Assembly (NCBI GenBank): GCA_012103505.1
Contig: WLWP01000001.1
Coordinates: 4,278,001 to 4,342,000 of the forward strand
Source: Pseudomonadales bacterium
GTDB taxonomy: Bacteria > Pseudomonadota > Gammaproteobacteria > Pseudomonadales > Azotimanducaceae
Direction of reading: 5' to 3'
DNA length: 64,000 nt
Shown here piece after piece: positions 8,973 through 19,148 of this stretch (the stretch's first letter is position 1; each line of letters starts with the position of its first letter). Made by a program: the position numbers and the translations under genes. The notes below the pieces were generated by a model. That model ran no database searches, was not told where the DNA came from, and worked only from the letters and a program-made list of their open reading frames with translations.

Positions 8973-10115
8973 CTATGCTTTTTCCAGAATGTGGATACCG
9001 CATGCAGAACCTAGTCCGATGACGTGGGTCATACCAATCTTAGCGCCTTCGACCTGACGTCCGCCGGCTTCACCTCTTAGGTGTGTGCTGACTTCATAGA
9101 TGTTGGCAATACCTGTCGCCCCGAGCGGATGTCCTTTAGACAAAAGACCACCTGATACGTTGACAGGGATGCTACCGCCGAGCGCCACCTCGCCGTCGTC
9201 GATCATCCGGCCAGCCTCACCATCTGCGCACAAGCCAAGGTTCTCATAGTGAAGAACTTCCGCTGTCGCGAAGCAATCGTGTAGCTCGACAAGGTCGATA
9301 TCAGATGCACCAAGCCCTGCCATTTCATAGGCGTCAGCCACGGCGCGACGAGTACATGAATTGACATCTGGCATGACGAGATCGCGTTCTTGCCATGGGT
9401 CTGACGCGAGTACTGAGGCGCGGACCTTGACTGCGCGAGCCATTAAACCAAGCTCTTTCGCTTTCTTTTCGGAACAGATAACTGCTGCTGCCGATCCGTC
9501 AACGTTAACTGAACACATCAGCTTCGTATTGGGATAAGAGATCATTTCCGCATTCATCACTTGGTCAAGGGGAGTTTCGATCTGATACATCGCCTTGGGA
9601 TTAAGAGTTGAATGGTGGTGGTTCTTTACAGAAACCTTGGCGAACTGCTCGAAAGTCGTACCATACTTGCGTGCATGCTCCATACCGGCTTCAGCGAAAA
9701 CTGCTGGCATGGTGCCTGAACCAAGAAGACCTTCTTTAGGAATCCCAGTGCCGCCGCCAGCGCCACCGAGAAGTCCTTTACCCATCTGCTCAACGCCAAC
9801 AGCCAAGACGCAGTCATAAAGACCCGCTTTGACAGAAGCCCAGGCTTCTCTAAAGGCAGTAGCGCCTGTTGCGCAGGCGTTCGATACGTTGACGACAGGG
9901 ATGCCGGTCTGACCGATTTCCTGCAGTATCCGCTGGCCGACCATGCCGGAGGCTTGGCCTAAGTTGCCACAGTAGAGTGCTTGCATATCTTGAATAGATA
10001 AACCGCAATCATCTAGTGCGAGTAGCGCTGATTGAGCGCCAATTTGCGGGACCGTCTTCTCGGGGAAACGGCCGAACTTGATCATGTCTACGCCAACAAT
10101 GTATGCGTCAGTCAT
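8973..10115 (-). CDS. Thiolase family protein (SCP-x/acetyl-CoA acetyltransferase-like)
   Basis: A 380-residue thiolase-fold protein. It keeps the nucleophile Cys81 in SNACATGA, a catalytic His in ELHDCFATAE, and the C-terminal GHPLGATG motif, so it should be active on acyl-CoA or beta-ketoacyl-CoA substrates. The sequence resembles the SCP-x/lipid-transfer thiolases that pair with a zinc-ribbon OB-fold protein, and such a gene lies 38 bases upstream on the same strand. These pairs are common in degradation of branched chains, steroids or other acyl-CoAs. Which substrate is used here is not shown. Confidence 0.9.
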   Translation of the reverse strand: MTDAYIVGVDMIKFGRFPEKTVPQIGAQSALLALDDCGLSIQDMQALYCGNLGQASGMVGQRILQEIGQTGIPVVNVSNACATGATAFREAWASVKAGLYDCVLAVGVEQMGKGLLGGAGGGTGIPKEGLLGSGTMPAVFAEAGMEHARKYGTTFEQFAKVSVKNHHHSTLNPKAMYQIETPLDQVMNAEMISYPNTKLMCSVNVDGSAAAVICSEKKAKELGLMARAVKVRASVLASDPWQERDLVMPDVNSCTRRAVADAYEMAGLGASDIDLVELHDCFATAEVLHYENLGLCADGEAGRMIDDGEVALGGSIPVNVSGGLLSKGHPLGATGIANIYEVSTHLRGEAGGRQVEGAKIGMTHVIGLGSACGIHILEKA

Positions 10116-10153
10116 GCTTTCTTCTCCTTAGCTCTTGGTGTGCTTTCTGGCGT

Positions 10154-10573
10154 TTAGCCAGCTTTCGGTTGGAAAAAGTACGATATGTAGGAATTGCCGT
10201 CCCGGTCCTTGCGGCCAAGGGCGTCGGCAAATACCACGTCTACTGGCATATCGAATTCAATTTTTTCAGGGTCAGGTTCTACGTTGATCAAATTGCCTTT
10301 GATGGCAGTGCCATCGTCTAAATCAACAATCGCACTGATATAAGGCACGTCGATGCCTGGGAAGGATCGATGCACAATTGAGTACGAATAAAGCTTGCCT
10401 GAATTGGGTAGGGTGACGGTGGCGATTTGATCGCGAGCACCACACTTTGAGCAAACGTTTCGTTCGCCCAAAAATGTTGCTTCGCAGCTGCTACACCTAT
10501 GACCCTCGAGATATGGTTCGCCGCCTTCCGGAATTTTTATATACGGCACGGCCGGTAGTGGCTGATCGCTCAT
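10154..10573 (-). CDS. Zinc-ribbon OB-fold (DUF35) acyl-CoA-binding protein
   Basis: A 139-residue protein with an N-terminal rubredoxin-like zinc ribbon (CSSC and CSKC, 13 residues apart) followed by an OB-fold, the DUF35/ChsH2-like layout. Such proteins bind acyl-CoA and form a complex with a thiolase or MaoC-type hydratase. Its partner is probably the thiolase encoded 38 bases downstream. Translation starts at the ATG at 10571-10573, preceded by a purine-rich stretch. It is divergent from the CBS gene. Confidence 0.87.
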   Translation of the reverse strand: MSDQPLPAVPYIKIPEGGEPYLEGHRCSSCEATFLGERNVCSKCGARDQIATVTLPNSGKLYSYSIVHRSFPGIDVPYISAIVDLDDGTAIKGNLINVEPDPEKIEFDMPVDVVFADALGRKDRDGNSYISYFFQPKAG

Positions 10574-10742
10574 AGTCCCCTCTATCTGATCTGTTAGCGT
10601 TCAAGCTTACTACGCTATCGCGAGGTGATCTACACCGAAGGTGAGTAAGCTCTCGCGGCGCTGAAAGCTCCATTTTTTCTCCCATTGCAAAGGCTATTCG
10701 AGTGAGGCAGCCTGCAAAATTGGATACTGTAAGGAGATCCTG

Positions 10743-11177
10743 ATGAAGTCAGTCAAAGTACGAGACTACATGGCAACGCGCTTGGTGACGTTTCACGAAA
10801 ACACGAATGTCGTGCAAGCGATGGATCAGTTTCTCAAACATTCCATATCTGGTGCCCCGGTGGTCGACGACGAAGGTAATCTGGTTGGGATCTTGTCTGA
10901 GGTGGACTTAATGCAAGTTGTCGTACAAGACAGCTACTACGATGAATCGATTGGTATCGTGGCGGATTACATGCGAGCTGATGTCGATACGATTGAAGTA
11001 GATATGGATATCTACACGTTAGCTGAGAAATTCATAAAAGAGCATCGTCGGCGCTACCCAGTGACCTCCAAGGGCAAACTCGTAGGGCAGATTAGTCGGC
11101 GTGATGTCTTACGCGCAGCTGAAGAGTTTTTGCGGAAAGAAAAGAAACGCAAGCCGCGTCGGGCGACCTTACGCTAG
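10743..11177 (+). CDS. CBS-pair protein
   Basis: A 144-residue protein made almost wholly of two CBS motifs (about residues 7-60 and 75-130), followed by a Lys/Arg-rich tail (KEKKRKPRRATLR). CBS pairs bind adenosyl ligands such as AMP, ATP or NAD and act as energy sensors. No enzymatic domain is attached, so the regulated partner is unknown. A clear Shine-Dalgarno (AAGGAG, 10731-10736) precedes the ATG. It is transcribed alone, convergent with gatB. Confidence 0.9.
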   Translation: MKSVKVRDYMATRLVTFHENTNVVQAMDQFLKHSISGAPVVDDEGNLVGILSEVDLMQVVVQDSYYDESIGIVADYMRADVDTIEVDMDIYTLAEKFIKEHRRRYPVTSKGKLVGQISRRDVLRAAEEFLRKEKKRKPRRATLR

Positions 11178-11210
11178 GGAGATCTTTTCCGAGTCACGAA
11201 CTGCGCGGCG

Positions 11211-12638
11211 TTATAGTTTGGCGCGAATGAGTTCGTTGACTTGTTTGGGATTAGCTTTGCCTTGCGTAGCCTTCATAGCTTGACCAACTAAAAATCCTAG
11301 GACCTTGTCCTTGCCGTTGCGCAGCTGCTCTACCTGATCGGGATTGTCAGCCATGATCTGCATCACGATGTCGTCAAGCTCACCGCTATCTGACATTTGC
11401 TTTAAGCCGAGAGTATCGATGAGCTCATCTACCTCTCCGCCGTCTTGCCAAAGGGCATCAAAGAGCTGCTTCGCAGTTTTTGAAGACAGTGTGTCGTCGT
11501 CGATCCGTTGGATCAGAACGCCGAGCTGTTCTGGTGTCACTGGCGACACGGATACGTCTAGATCCGACTTGTTAAGATGCGCGGATAAATCACCCATGAC
11601 CCAGTTCGCAGCACTTTTAGCGTTGTTGCTGACCATTGCCGCTGCATCGAAAAATTCGGCAACGTCGGGATTGTTGCTCAGCCAATTAGCATCGTAGTCA
11701 GATAGCGCGAGCGTCTCGACGTAACGCGCGCGTCGAGCCTTTGGGAGCTCGGGCAATTCTGCAGCGATAGTGTCGACAAATTCCTGGCTGATTTTTAGTG
11801 GGAGGAGGTCTGGGTCTGGGAAGTAGCGATAGTCTTCGCTGAATTCTTTGCTGCGCATCGAGCGGGTTTCGTTGCGGTCAGAGTCGTACAGCCGAGTTTC
11901 TCGCTCTATCTTCCCGCCAGCCTCGAGAACATCAATTTGTCGTTCGATTTCGACTTCGATCGCTTGTTCAACGAACTTGAAGGAATTGATGTTCTTGATT
12001 TCAGTGCGCTCACCAAACTCATTTTGTCCTACTGGGCGTACTGAGACGTTCGCGTCGCAGCGCATGCTACCTTCTGCAAGGTTGCCATCGCAGATTTTGA
12101 GATAGCGAACAAGATTATGGATCTGGCGAAAATATGCGCTCGCTTCTTGGGCGGTACGGAAGTCTGGTTCGGAGACCACTTCCAACAGCGGCGTTCCAGT
12201 GCGGTTTAAGTCGATCCCTGTCTGGCCAGGAAAAAGATCATGGACTGACTTACCAGCGTCTTCTTCCAGATGAGCCCGAGTAATCCCAATTTGTCGTTCG
12301 CTGCCATCATCCATAGTGAGCGTGATTTCACCCTTGCCGACGACGGGCGTTTCAAACTGACTGATTTGATAACCCTTAGGGAGGTCTGGATAAAAATAGT
12401 TTTTGCGGTCAAAGATCGAATCCAAATTGATTTCAGCATCGATGGCCAACCCAAACTTGATGGCCATCACAACAGCTTGTTCGTTGAGCACGGGTAAGAC
12501 TCCGGGCAAGCCAAGATCAACGGGACAGGCCTGAGCATTAGGCTCTGCACCAAACGATGTAGATGCCCCTGAAAAAATCTTGCTGTTGGTTGCGAGCTGG
12601 ACATGGATCTCTAAACCAATCACGGGTTCCCAGTTCAT
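11211..12638 (-). CDS. gatB: Asp-tRNA(Asn)/Glu-tRNA(Gln) amidotransferase subunit B
   Basis: GatB (475 residues from the chosen start) binds misacylated Glu-tRNA(Gln) or Asp-tRNA(Asn) and activates its side chain so that ammonia from GatA can amidate it. The N-terminal [12 protein letters not shown] and the central [12 protein letters not shown] and [10 protein letters not shown] motifs are diagnostic. The C-terminal YqeY-like domain is complete. The ATG at 12636-12638 is chosen because it overlaps the gatA stop as ATGA, has CCGGAGC upstream, and puts the conserved N-terminus at residue 2; ten further codons upstream are unlikely to be used. Confidence 0.97.
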   Translation of the reverse strand: MNWEPVIGLEIHVQLATNSKIFSGASTSFGAEPNAQACPVDLGLPGVLPVLNEQAVVMAIKFGLAIDAEINLDSIFDRKNYFYPDLPKGYQISQFETPVVGKGEITLTMDDGSERQIGITRAHLEEDAGKSVHDLFPGQTGIDLNRTGTPLLEVVSEPDFRTAQEASAYFRQIHNLVRYLKICDGNLAEGSMRCDANVSVRPVGQNEFGERTEIKNINSFKFVEQAIEVEIERQIDVLEAGGKIERETRLYDSDRNETRSMRSKEFSEDYRYFPDPDLLPLKISQEFVDTIAAELPELPKARRARYVETLALSDYDANWLSNNPDVAEFFDAAAMVSNNAKSAANWVMGDLSAHLNKSDLDVSVSPVTPEQLGVLIQRIDDDTLSSKTAKQLFDALWQDGGEVDELIDTLGLKQMSDSGELDDIVMQIMADNPDQVEQLRNGKDKVLGFLVGQAMKATQGKANPKQVNELIRAKL

Positions 12639-14089
12639 GCGGTTTGCTCCGGATGTAAATGGTGCCAATCGGTTTCAGACTGGTAGGCGTCAGCCAAACC
12701 CAGGATGAGATCCTCTCTGAACGCCGGACCGATGAGCTGGGCGCCGACGGGTAGACCGTCAGCGAAACCACAAGGCATCGATAGAGCTGGGAGTCCTGCG
12801 AGGGATGTTGGTACGGTGAATTTGTCCTGTTGATACATAGCGACAGGATCTTGCGTCAGGCTGTCTTGTGCAAACGCGCCACCTAGGGTGGTTGGGGCCA
12901 ACAAAACGTCGACTTCAGTGAATGCTTGTGCGAAGTCATTAGCGATGAGGCGCCTGATCTTTTGTGCTTTTAAGTAGTAGGCGTCGTAGTATCCCACCGA
13001 GAGCGCATAAGTTCCGGTCAGGATGCGACGCTTTACTTCGGCACCGAAGCCTTCACTTCGAGAGCGTTGATAGAGATCTTCGAGCGACTCAGAGTTGTCA
13101 CTTCTGTGCCCAAACCTAACGCCGTCATAGCGAGACAAATTGGTTGAAGCCTCGGCACCGGCGATCACGTAATACGCAGAGATCGCGGCGTCTGTGTGCG
13201 GCAGTTCTACGTCGACACAGGTGTGGCCTTGACCTTCGAGGCAGCGTCGAACTTCGTCGAGAGATGCTGCCGAGTCATTGGCATGGTTGAAGTATTGCCG
13301 CGGTAGACCGATCGTGAGACTTGCCGGTCTTATCAGTTTGCCTTGCAACGCGCCAGCCATCCAAACATCTTGTCGGTCGGCGCTGGTTGAATCGCGTTCG
13401 TCAAACCCAGCCATCGCAGCAAGGATAATTGCAGCATCCTGCGCATCGTGGGTCATTGGACCGGCTTGATCGAGACTCGAAGCGAACGCGATCATGCCGT
13501 ACCGGGAGACCCGCCCGTAGGTCGGTTTCAAACCGGTGATCCCACACAGAGATGCTGGTTGTCTGATCGAGCCGCCGGTATCTGTACCTGTAGCTACTGG
13601 AGTTAGGCCAGCGGCAACCGCTGCCGCGGACCCGCCTGAAGAACCGCCAGGTACTAGCGCCTCACCCCAAGGGCTGGTGACAGGTCCGAAATAGCTATTT
13701 TCGTTGGACGAACCCATAGCGAACTCGTCCATGTTGGTTTTGCCCAACATCACCATGCCTTGGTTATTGATGCGATTAACCACAGTCGCGTTGTACGGTG
13801 CGATGAAGTTCTCGAGCATGTGTGAACCAGCCGTCGTGCGGATACCTTGGGTGCAGAAAATATCTTTGTGCGCCATGGGCACCCCAGCGAGCCAACTGGC
13901 GTCACCAGACTGGCGTGCTTGATCTTGTTCGGCTGCGCTCTTCAGTGCGGTTTCAGCGGTGACGGTCACGAAGGCGTTGCTTTGATCTTGTTCGATGCGT
14001 TCTAGAAAATCCTTTGTGAGCTCGACGCTGGAATAAGCGCCGCTAGCAAGACCATCTGCAAGCTCGTGTACGGTGGTGAATGGGCTCAT
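12635..14089 (-). CDS. gatA: Asp-tRNA(Asn)/Glu-tRNA(Gln) amidotransferase subunit A
   Basis: A 484-residue amidase-signature enzyme that releases ammonia from glutamine (or asparagine) for GatB. The Ser-cisSer-Lys catalytic set is visible: Lys in [10 protein letters not shown] (about residue 74), the [14 protein letters not shown] stretch (about 148-161) and the nucleophile Ser in [10 protein letters not shown] (about 172). It overlaps gatC (ATGA at 14086-14089) and gatB, forming the operon gatC-gatA-gatB. Length is normal. Confidence 0.97.
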   Translation of the reverse strand: MSPFTTVHELADGLASGAYSSVELTKDFLERIEQDQSNAFVTVTAETALKSAAEQDQARQSGDASWLAGVPMAHKDIFCTQGIRTTAGSHMLENFIAPYNATVVNRINNQGMVMLGKTNMDEFAMGSSNENSYFGPVTSPWGEALVPGGSSGGSAAAVAAGLTPVATGTDTGGSIRQPASLCGITGLKPTYGRVSRYGMIAFASSLDQAGPMTHDAQDAAIILAAMAGFDERDSTSADRQDVWMAGALQGKLIRPASLTIGLPRQYFNHANDSAASLDEVRRCLEGQGHTCVDVELPHTDAAISAYYVIAGAEASTNLSRYDGVRFGHRSDNSESLEDLYQRSRSEGFGAEVKRRILTGTYALSVGYYDAYYLKAQKIRRLIANDFAQAFTEVDVLLAPTTLGGAFAQDSLTQDPVAMYQQDKFTVPTSLAGLPALSMPCGFADGLPVGAQLIGPAFREDLILGLADAYQSETDWHHLHPEQTA

Positions 14090-14382
14090 TCGACGACCCG
14101 TGGCACCAAGTAGTAGCCGTCTTCGGTAGCAGGTGCTGAAGCCTGAAACTGATCTCGATCGACTTTTTCTGTGACTTTATCTGCGCGCAATCGCTGGTTC
14201 GCGTCGAGTGGATTCGCCATGGGTGACACGCCGTCGGTATCAATTTTTTGCATCGAATTAATCATGTCGATGATGTTCTCGAGGTCTGCTTTCGTAGCCT
14301 CAAGTTCGTCCTGGTCCAAGGAAAGCCGAGCCAGGCGAGCGAGATGAATGAGGTCGATGGTTTGGTCGCTTGAGTCTGCCAC
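14086..14382 (-). CDS. gatC: Asp-tRNA(Asn)/Glu-tRNA(Gln) amidotransferase subunit C
   Basis: The small subunit that belts GatA to GatB. The sequence shows the IDLIHLARLARLSL start and the MRADKV-like region (LRADKVTEK) of GatC, ending in [10 protein letters not shown] use the GTG at 14380-14382 (98 residues, the family length), since the next upstream GTG at 14427 would add 15 residues not seen in relatives. First gene of the gatCAB operon, divergent from mreB. Confidence 0.9.
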   Translation of the reverse strand: MADSSDQTIDLIHLARLARLSLDQDELEATKADLENIIDMINSMQKIDTDGVSPMANPLDANQRLRADKVTEKVDRDQFQASAPATEDGYYLVPRVVE

Positions 14383-14433
14383 CTTTGTTGATCCAATTTG
14401 TGGGGACGCGAACCTTAGTGTACCCACCTTAAA

Positions 14434-14491
14434 ATTTCCAGAGTGGAAATCTACAGCGCGTTTTTGACAGGTTTGTGTGCAACTTTAGCAG
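14434..14491 (+). promoter_or_regulatory. Possible mreB promoter region with a small inverted repeat
   Basis: In the gap between gatC and mreB, a perfect 7-base inverted repeat (ATTTCCA/TGGAAAT, 14434-14450) is followed by TTGACA (14464-14469). A weak -10 candidate TAGCAG (14486-14491) lies 16 bases on. The -35 is good and the -10 poor, so this is only a suggestion. Confidence 0.35.
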
Positions 14492-14558
14492 TGCTACCCC
14501 CTGCACTCGCTGCCAATATGCTCTATGATTGCGCTTTCCAACTGGACCCCAGCGCTAG

Positions 14559-15599
<1,041 letters not shown>

Positions 15600-15708
15600 G
15601 GCGCAGCCACCGTTTGATCACCGAGTTGTTGAATGTGCGACCAGATTTGGTAACAGGCTGGACGACGCTAGGTTTATAAGTCAGATATAGGAAGGGGAAG
15701 GCAGGCTC

Positions 15709-16542
15709 ATCAAGGCGCTGTTCGTAAGAGAAAGTGGTGCTGGATACCTCCTCACAGGATTGGGTTTACTGTCGGTTCTCCTCCTCGCGATTGAGTCTTC
15801 AACCGGATTAATGCAACCAGTACGCGAACAGGTCGAGGGCGTCGCCAGCCCGATCTATCTCATAGCGGAATCACCTTATCTTCTCGCGGGTCAAGCAGGC
15901 TCAATCTTTTCCACACAGTCCCAATTGCGCGAGCGAAATTTGACGTTACAACGGCAAATCCTTGAGCTAACGCATATCTCGCAGCAGTTTGTGGCCCTTA
16001 AAGCTGAGAACGATCGCTTACGCCAACTCCTAGGCTCGCAAGGACGACTTCCATATGAGGTTCTGATCGCGGAGGTCGTTGGGGTTGTACCGAATACAGG
16101 TAGTTTTCAGGTCATCGTGGATAAAGGCGCCGATGCAGGTATCCAAACTGGCCAGGCGGTGCTGGATGCTAGTGGTCTCTTTGGGCAAGTAATCACTGTC
16201 GCACCTTTTTCGAGTCGCGTGCTACTCCTCACCGATCGTAACCATGCCGTGCCGGTTCAAGTTAATCGTAACGGGGTACGCAGTATTGCAGGTGGTAGTG
16301 GCCTGATGGACCGCTTAGAACTGGAAAATGTTCCAGTATCAGCGGATATCGTTGAAGGCGATTTACTGGAAACATCTGGCCTCGGCGGTCGCTTTCCGAC
16401 CGGGTATCCGGTGGGCGTGGTGACGTCTGTCCTCGTCGAGCCAACGTCTGCTTATGCCCAAGTTGTAGTGCAGCCCAGTGCGCAACTTGATCGTTCCCGC
16501 CACGTGCTAGTGATTTTTGAGCCGCAGGTGGTCGCGCCATGA
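15709..16542 (+). CDS. mreC: Rod-shape-determining protein MreC (start codon uncertain)
   Basis: MreC is the periplasmic scaffold of the elongasome: one N-terminal membrane segment, a coiled coil (about residues 70-105) and paired beta domains. All are seen. The first canonical start in frame (TTG at 15760) would begin inside the membrane segment. The frame is open from 15691 and reads IKALFVRESGAGYLL from an ATC at 15709, matching the usual (M)IKPLFxRGPS start of MreC. The sequence AGGGGAAGG (15693-15701) sits seven bases before that ATC, ideal for a ribosome-binding site. I therefore propose 15709, with an unusual AUC start or a changed ATG. The end overlaps mreD as ATGA. Confidence 0.88.
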   Translation: MKALFVRESGAGYLLTGLGLLSVLLLAIESSTGLMQPVREQVEGVASPIYLIAESPYLLAGQAGSIFSTQSQLRERNLTLQRQILELTHISQQFVALKAENDRLRQLLGSQGRLPYEVLIAEVVGVVPNTGSFQVIVDKGADAGIQTGQAVLDASGLFGQVITVAPFSSRVLLLTDRNHAVPVQVNRNGVRSIAGGSGLMDRLELENVPVSADIVEGDLLETSGLGGRFPTGYPVGVVTSVLVEPTSAYAQVVVQPSAQLDRSRHVLVIFEPQVVAP

Positions 16543-17033
16543 ACCCATTCAATGGTGGCTGGGTCATTCTAATAAGTTTGTTGATCGCCATGACCTTTGC
16601 GGTTTTTCGGTTACCTGATGGCTCGCCGGAGTGGTTAGGTTGGTTTCGTCCAAGCTGGGTGTTGCTGATCATGTTTTTCTGGGTGATGGAACTACCGCAC
16701 CGGATTGGTCTGATTGCGGCGTGGCTTCTGGGACTGTTGATGGATGGATTGTTGGGTGAACCCTTGGGTCTGAATGGGTTTTTGTTTGCCGGTTTTACTT
16801 ACGTGACGTGGCGTTTTTTTGAACGGCTCCGGATGTACTCTGTATTGCAGCAGTGTGGCGTTGTACTAATTCTGATTCTCTTGGCACAACTTTTACGAGC
16901 GGGGGCGCTGAACCTTGCTTCGAACCAACCGTTTGGGTTCGCGATGTTTGGCACGGTACTCTCGTCTACTTTGCTCTGGCCCTTTATCTATCTCTTGTTG
17001 ATGCGAATTCGCACATCGGTTCGAATCGAATGA
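16539..17033 (+). CDS. mreD: Rod-shape-determining membrane protein MreD
   Basis: A 164-residue polytopic inner-membrane protein with about five or six hydrophobic segments and the conserved LPHRIGLIAAWLLGLLMDGLLGEPLG core of MreD. It works with MreC and RodA/PBP2 in lateral wall growth. Overlaps mreC by ATGA and maf by ATGA (17030-17033), so the operon is tightly coupled. Confidence 0.95.
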   Translation: MNPFNGGWVILISLLIAMTFAVFRLPDGSPEWLGWFRPSWVLLIMFFWVMELPHRIGLIAAWLLGLLMDGLLGEPLGLNGFLFAGFTYVTWRFFERLRMYSVLQQCGVVLILILLAQLLRAGALNLASNQPFGFAMFGTVLSSTLLWPFIYLLLMRIRTSVRIE

Positions 17034-17629
17034 GAAATCGACTTGTTCTCGCTTCGCAGTCGCCTAGAAGGGCTGAGCTGTTAGGACAAATTGGTCTGCC
17101 ATTTGATGTCTATGTCACAGATGTCGATGAAACGAGGCTCGACAATGAACCCTCAGAGGACTATGTACGCAGACTAGCCCAAGAGAAGTGTCTTGCGGGA
17201 TGGCAGTTGAGCAAGGCCGATCGGCCAGCGGCCGTAATTGGAGCCGATACAATTGTTTTACTTGGCGATGAAATTCTTGGCAAACCTCGCGGTCTAAATG
17301 AAGGTAAGGCGATGTTAGCCAAGCTTGCGGGTAATACGCATACGGTTTTGTCCGGTGTAGCTGTGAGCAATGGCCAATGTCTTGAATCAACAGTGGTTGC
17401 CTCAGCGGTTACATTTACCGCGCTGAGTCAACACGACATAGATGCTTACTCCGCCACGGGTGAAGGCGGAGACAAGGCAGGAAGTTATGGGATTCAAGGG
17501 ATTGGGGGTATATTTGTGGAGCGGATAGAAGGTAGCTTTAGTGCTGTGATGGGCTTGCCTGTGCAAGAAACTGAAGCATTGTTGCGAACGCTCAATATCG
17601 ATACTTGGAGTATGCGCTCCCATGGCTGA
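17030..17629 (+). CDS. maf: Maf/YhdE nucleotide pyrophosphatase
   Basis: A 199-residue Maf protein (YhdE branch), a dTTP/UTP and modified-nucleotide pyrophosphatase. It has the start LVLASQSPRRAELL and the core VIGADTIVLLGDEILGKP, with GSYGIQGIGGIFVERIEGSFSAVMGLP near the C-terminus. The ATG at 17030 overlaps the mreD stop and gives the family length; an open stretch upstream to 16853 is mreD read in another frame. The last eight bases overlap rng. Confidence 0.95.
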   Translation: MRNRLVLASQSPRRAELLGQIGLPFDVYVTDVDETRLDNEPSEDYVRRLAQEKCLAGWQLSKADRPAAVIGADTIVLLGDEILGKPRGLNEGKAMLAKLAGNTHTVLSGVAVSNGQCLESTVVASAVTFTALSQHDIDAYSATGEGGDKAGSYGIQGIGGIFVERIEGSFSAVMGLPVQETEALLRTLNIDTWSMRSHG

Positions 17630-19139
17630 AGAACTCCTGATCAATGTCAATCCGTTTGAGACCCGAGTCGCGTTGGTGACACACGGGCTCCTCCAAGAAA
17701 TTCATGTCGCTCGCGCTGAAGGCTATAGCGTGACGGGCAACATCTACTTAGGCAAAGTCGAACGGATCGTTCCTGGTATGCAGGCTGCGTTCGTTAACAT
17801 AGGACTACATCGGCCTGGGTTCTTACACGCGCGGGATATTGATTCACCTCGTGTGATGTTGGCAGAGGACAGTTCTGAGCGAGAGATAACGAAGCCCGAC
17901 ATTCGAGACCTGCTTCATGACGGACAGACAATTTTGGTGCAGGTAGAAAAGGATCCGATCTCGACCAAAGGCGCACGTCTGTCTACGCAGCTCGCCTTAG
18001 CTTCTAAGTACTTGGTGCTTATGCCGAATGAAACCCATGTTGGAATTTCGCAGCGAATCGAAGCGGAAGAAGAGAGAGATCGTCTGCGGACTCTCCTATC
18101 TGCAGTCCAGAGTGGGCGCGATGCGGTTGCTGGAGTCATTGCTAGGACCGCTGCAGAGAACGCGACGGAGCCACAGCTTGCCAACGACTTTTCTCTGTTG
18201 GAACGCATTTGGGCGCGGGTGTTAGAGCGTAGCCAAGAGTCCGACGGCAAAGTGCCCCGCATCGTTTATGAGGAACTACCGCTACACTCCCGAATGGTAC
18301 GGGAATTGGTAGGCGCAGAAACCGAGACCATATTCATCGACGAAGAAAAAACGTATCAACGGATCCGTCGCTACGTCGATGAGTTTATACCCAGCTACGC
18401 CGAGCGCTTACATTTCTACGATGGTCGCCGACCGTTGTTCGAAAGACATGGCGTTGAGGACGAAGTGCTCCGTGCGCTCGACACCAAAGTGGCATTGCGG
18501 TCAGGCGGTAGCCTAGTGATCGAGCAGACCGAGGCGATGATCAGTATTGATGTCAACACAGGTGGCTTCCTGGGGGGACACAACCTTGAGGAAACGGTTT
18601 ACCGTGTGAATCTCGAGGCAGCCGCCGCGATCCCACGACAGTTACGACTGAGGAATCTAGGTGGCATTATCGTCATTGATTTCATCGACATGGAGGATCC
18701 GGAACATCAGAGGCTCGTATTGCGGGCGTTGGAGAAGGCCGTAGAAGCAGATCCGGCACGTACTCGCATTGAAGGATTTTCGGCGCTCGGTCTGGTCCAG
18801 ATGAGTCGCAAGCGAACCCGAGAAAGTCTCGCGCAAATCATGTGCGCGCCATGTCCAAGTTGTCAGGGTAATGGTCTGGTAAGGACCGCGGAATCCACTT
18901 GTGTTGATGTCCTGCGTGCTCTCGCTCAAGACTTTCAAGCGCGCTGTCGGCAAAAATCTGTGGAAGGGGATTACTTGATCCGCGCAACCGAGTCGGTTGT
19001 CGATAGGTTGCTTGATGAAGACGCTGAACACCTTACCGAGTTGTCCCAGATGATGGACCGAGAAGTCAGAATTCAGATGGAACCGAGCTATCAAGAAGGA
19101 CAGTTCGATATTGTCCTAGTTCAAAACGTCTCTAGATAA
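17622..19139 (+). CDS. rng: Ribonuclease G
   Basis: A 505-residue RNase E/G family endoribonuclease that matures the 16S rRNA 5' end and starts mRNA decay. An S1 domain begins near residue 35 (GNIYLGKVERIVPGMQAAFV). The catalytic region has SIDVNTGGFLGG and IVIDFIDM, whose two Asp residues hold Mg2+, and a zinc-link CPSCQGNG lies near residue 410. It lacks the long RNase E tail, so it is RNase G. Overlaps maf by eight bases. Confidence 0.97.
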   Translation: MAEELLINVNPFETRVALVTHGLLQEIHVARAEGYSVTGNIYLGKVERIVPGMQAAFVNIGLHRPGFLHARDIDSPRVMLAEDSSEREITKPDIRDLLHDGQTILVQVEKDPISTKGARLSTQLALASKYLVLMPNETHVGISQRIEAEEERDRLRTLLSAVQSGRDAVAGVIARTAAENATEPQLANDFSLLERIWARVLERSQESDGKVPRIVYEELPLHSRMVRELVGAETETIFIDEEKTYQRIRRYVDEFIPSYAERLHFYDGRRPLFERHGVEDEVLRALDTKVALRSGGSLVIEQTEAMISIDVNTGGFLGGHNLEETVYRVNLEAAAAIPRQLRLRNLGGIIVIDFIDMEDPEHQRLVLRALEKAVEADPARTRIEGFSALGLVQMSRKRTRESLAQIMCAPCPSCQGNGLVRTAESTCVDVLRALAQDFQARCRQKSVEGDYLIRATESVVDRLLDEDAEHLTELSQMMDREVRIQMEPSYQEGQFDIVLVQNVSR

Positions 19140-19148
19140 GCTCGCTTG

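Noticed and set aside
16262..16672. Long antisense frames over mreC/mreD and mreB (for example 136 and 127 codons)
   Set aside because: They lie wholly over well-identified genes and look like codon-bias shadows.
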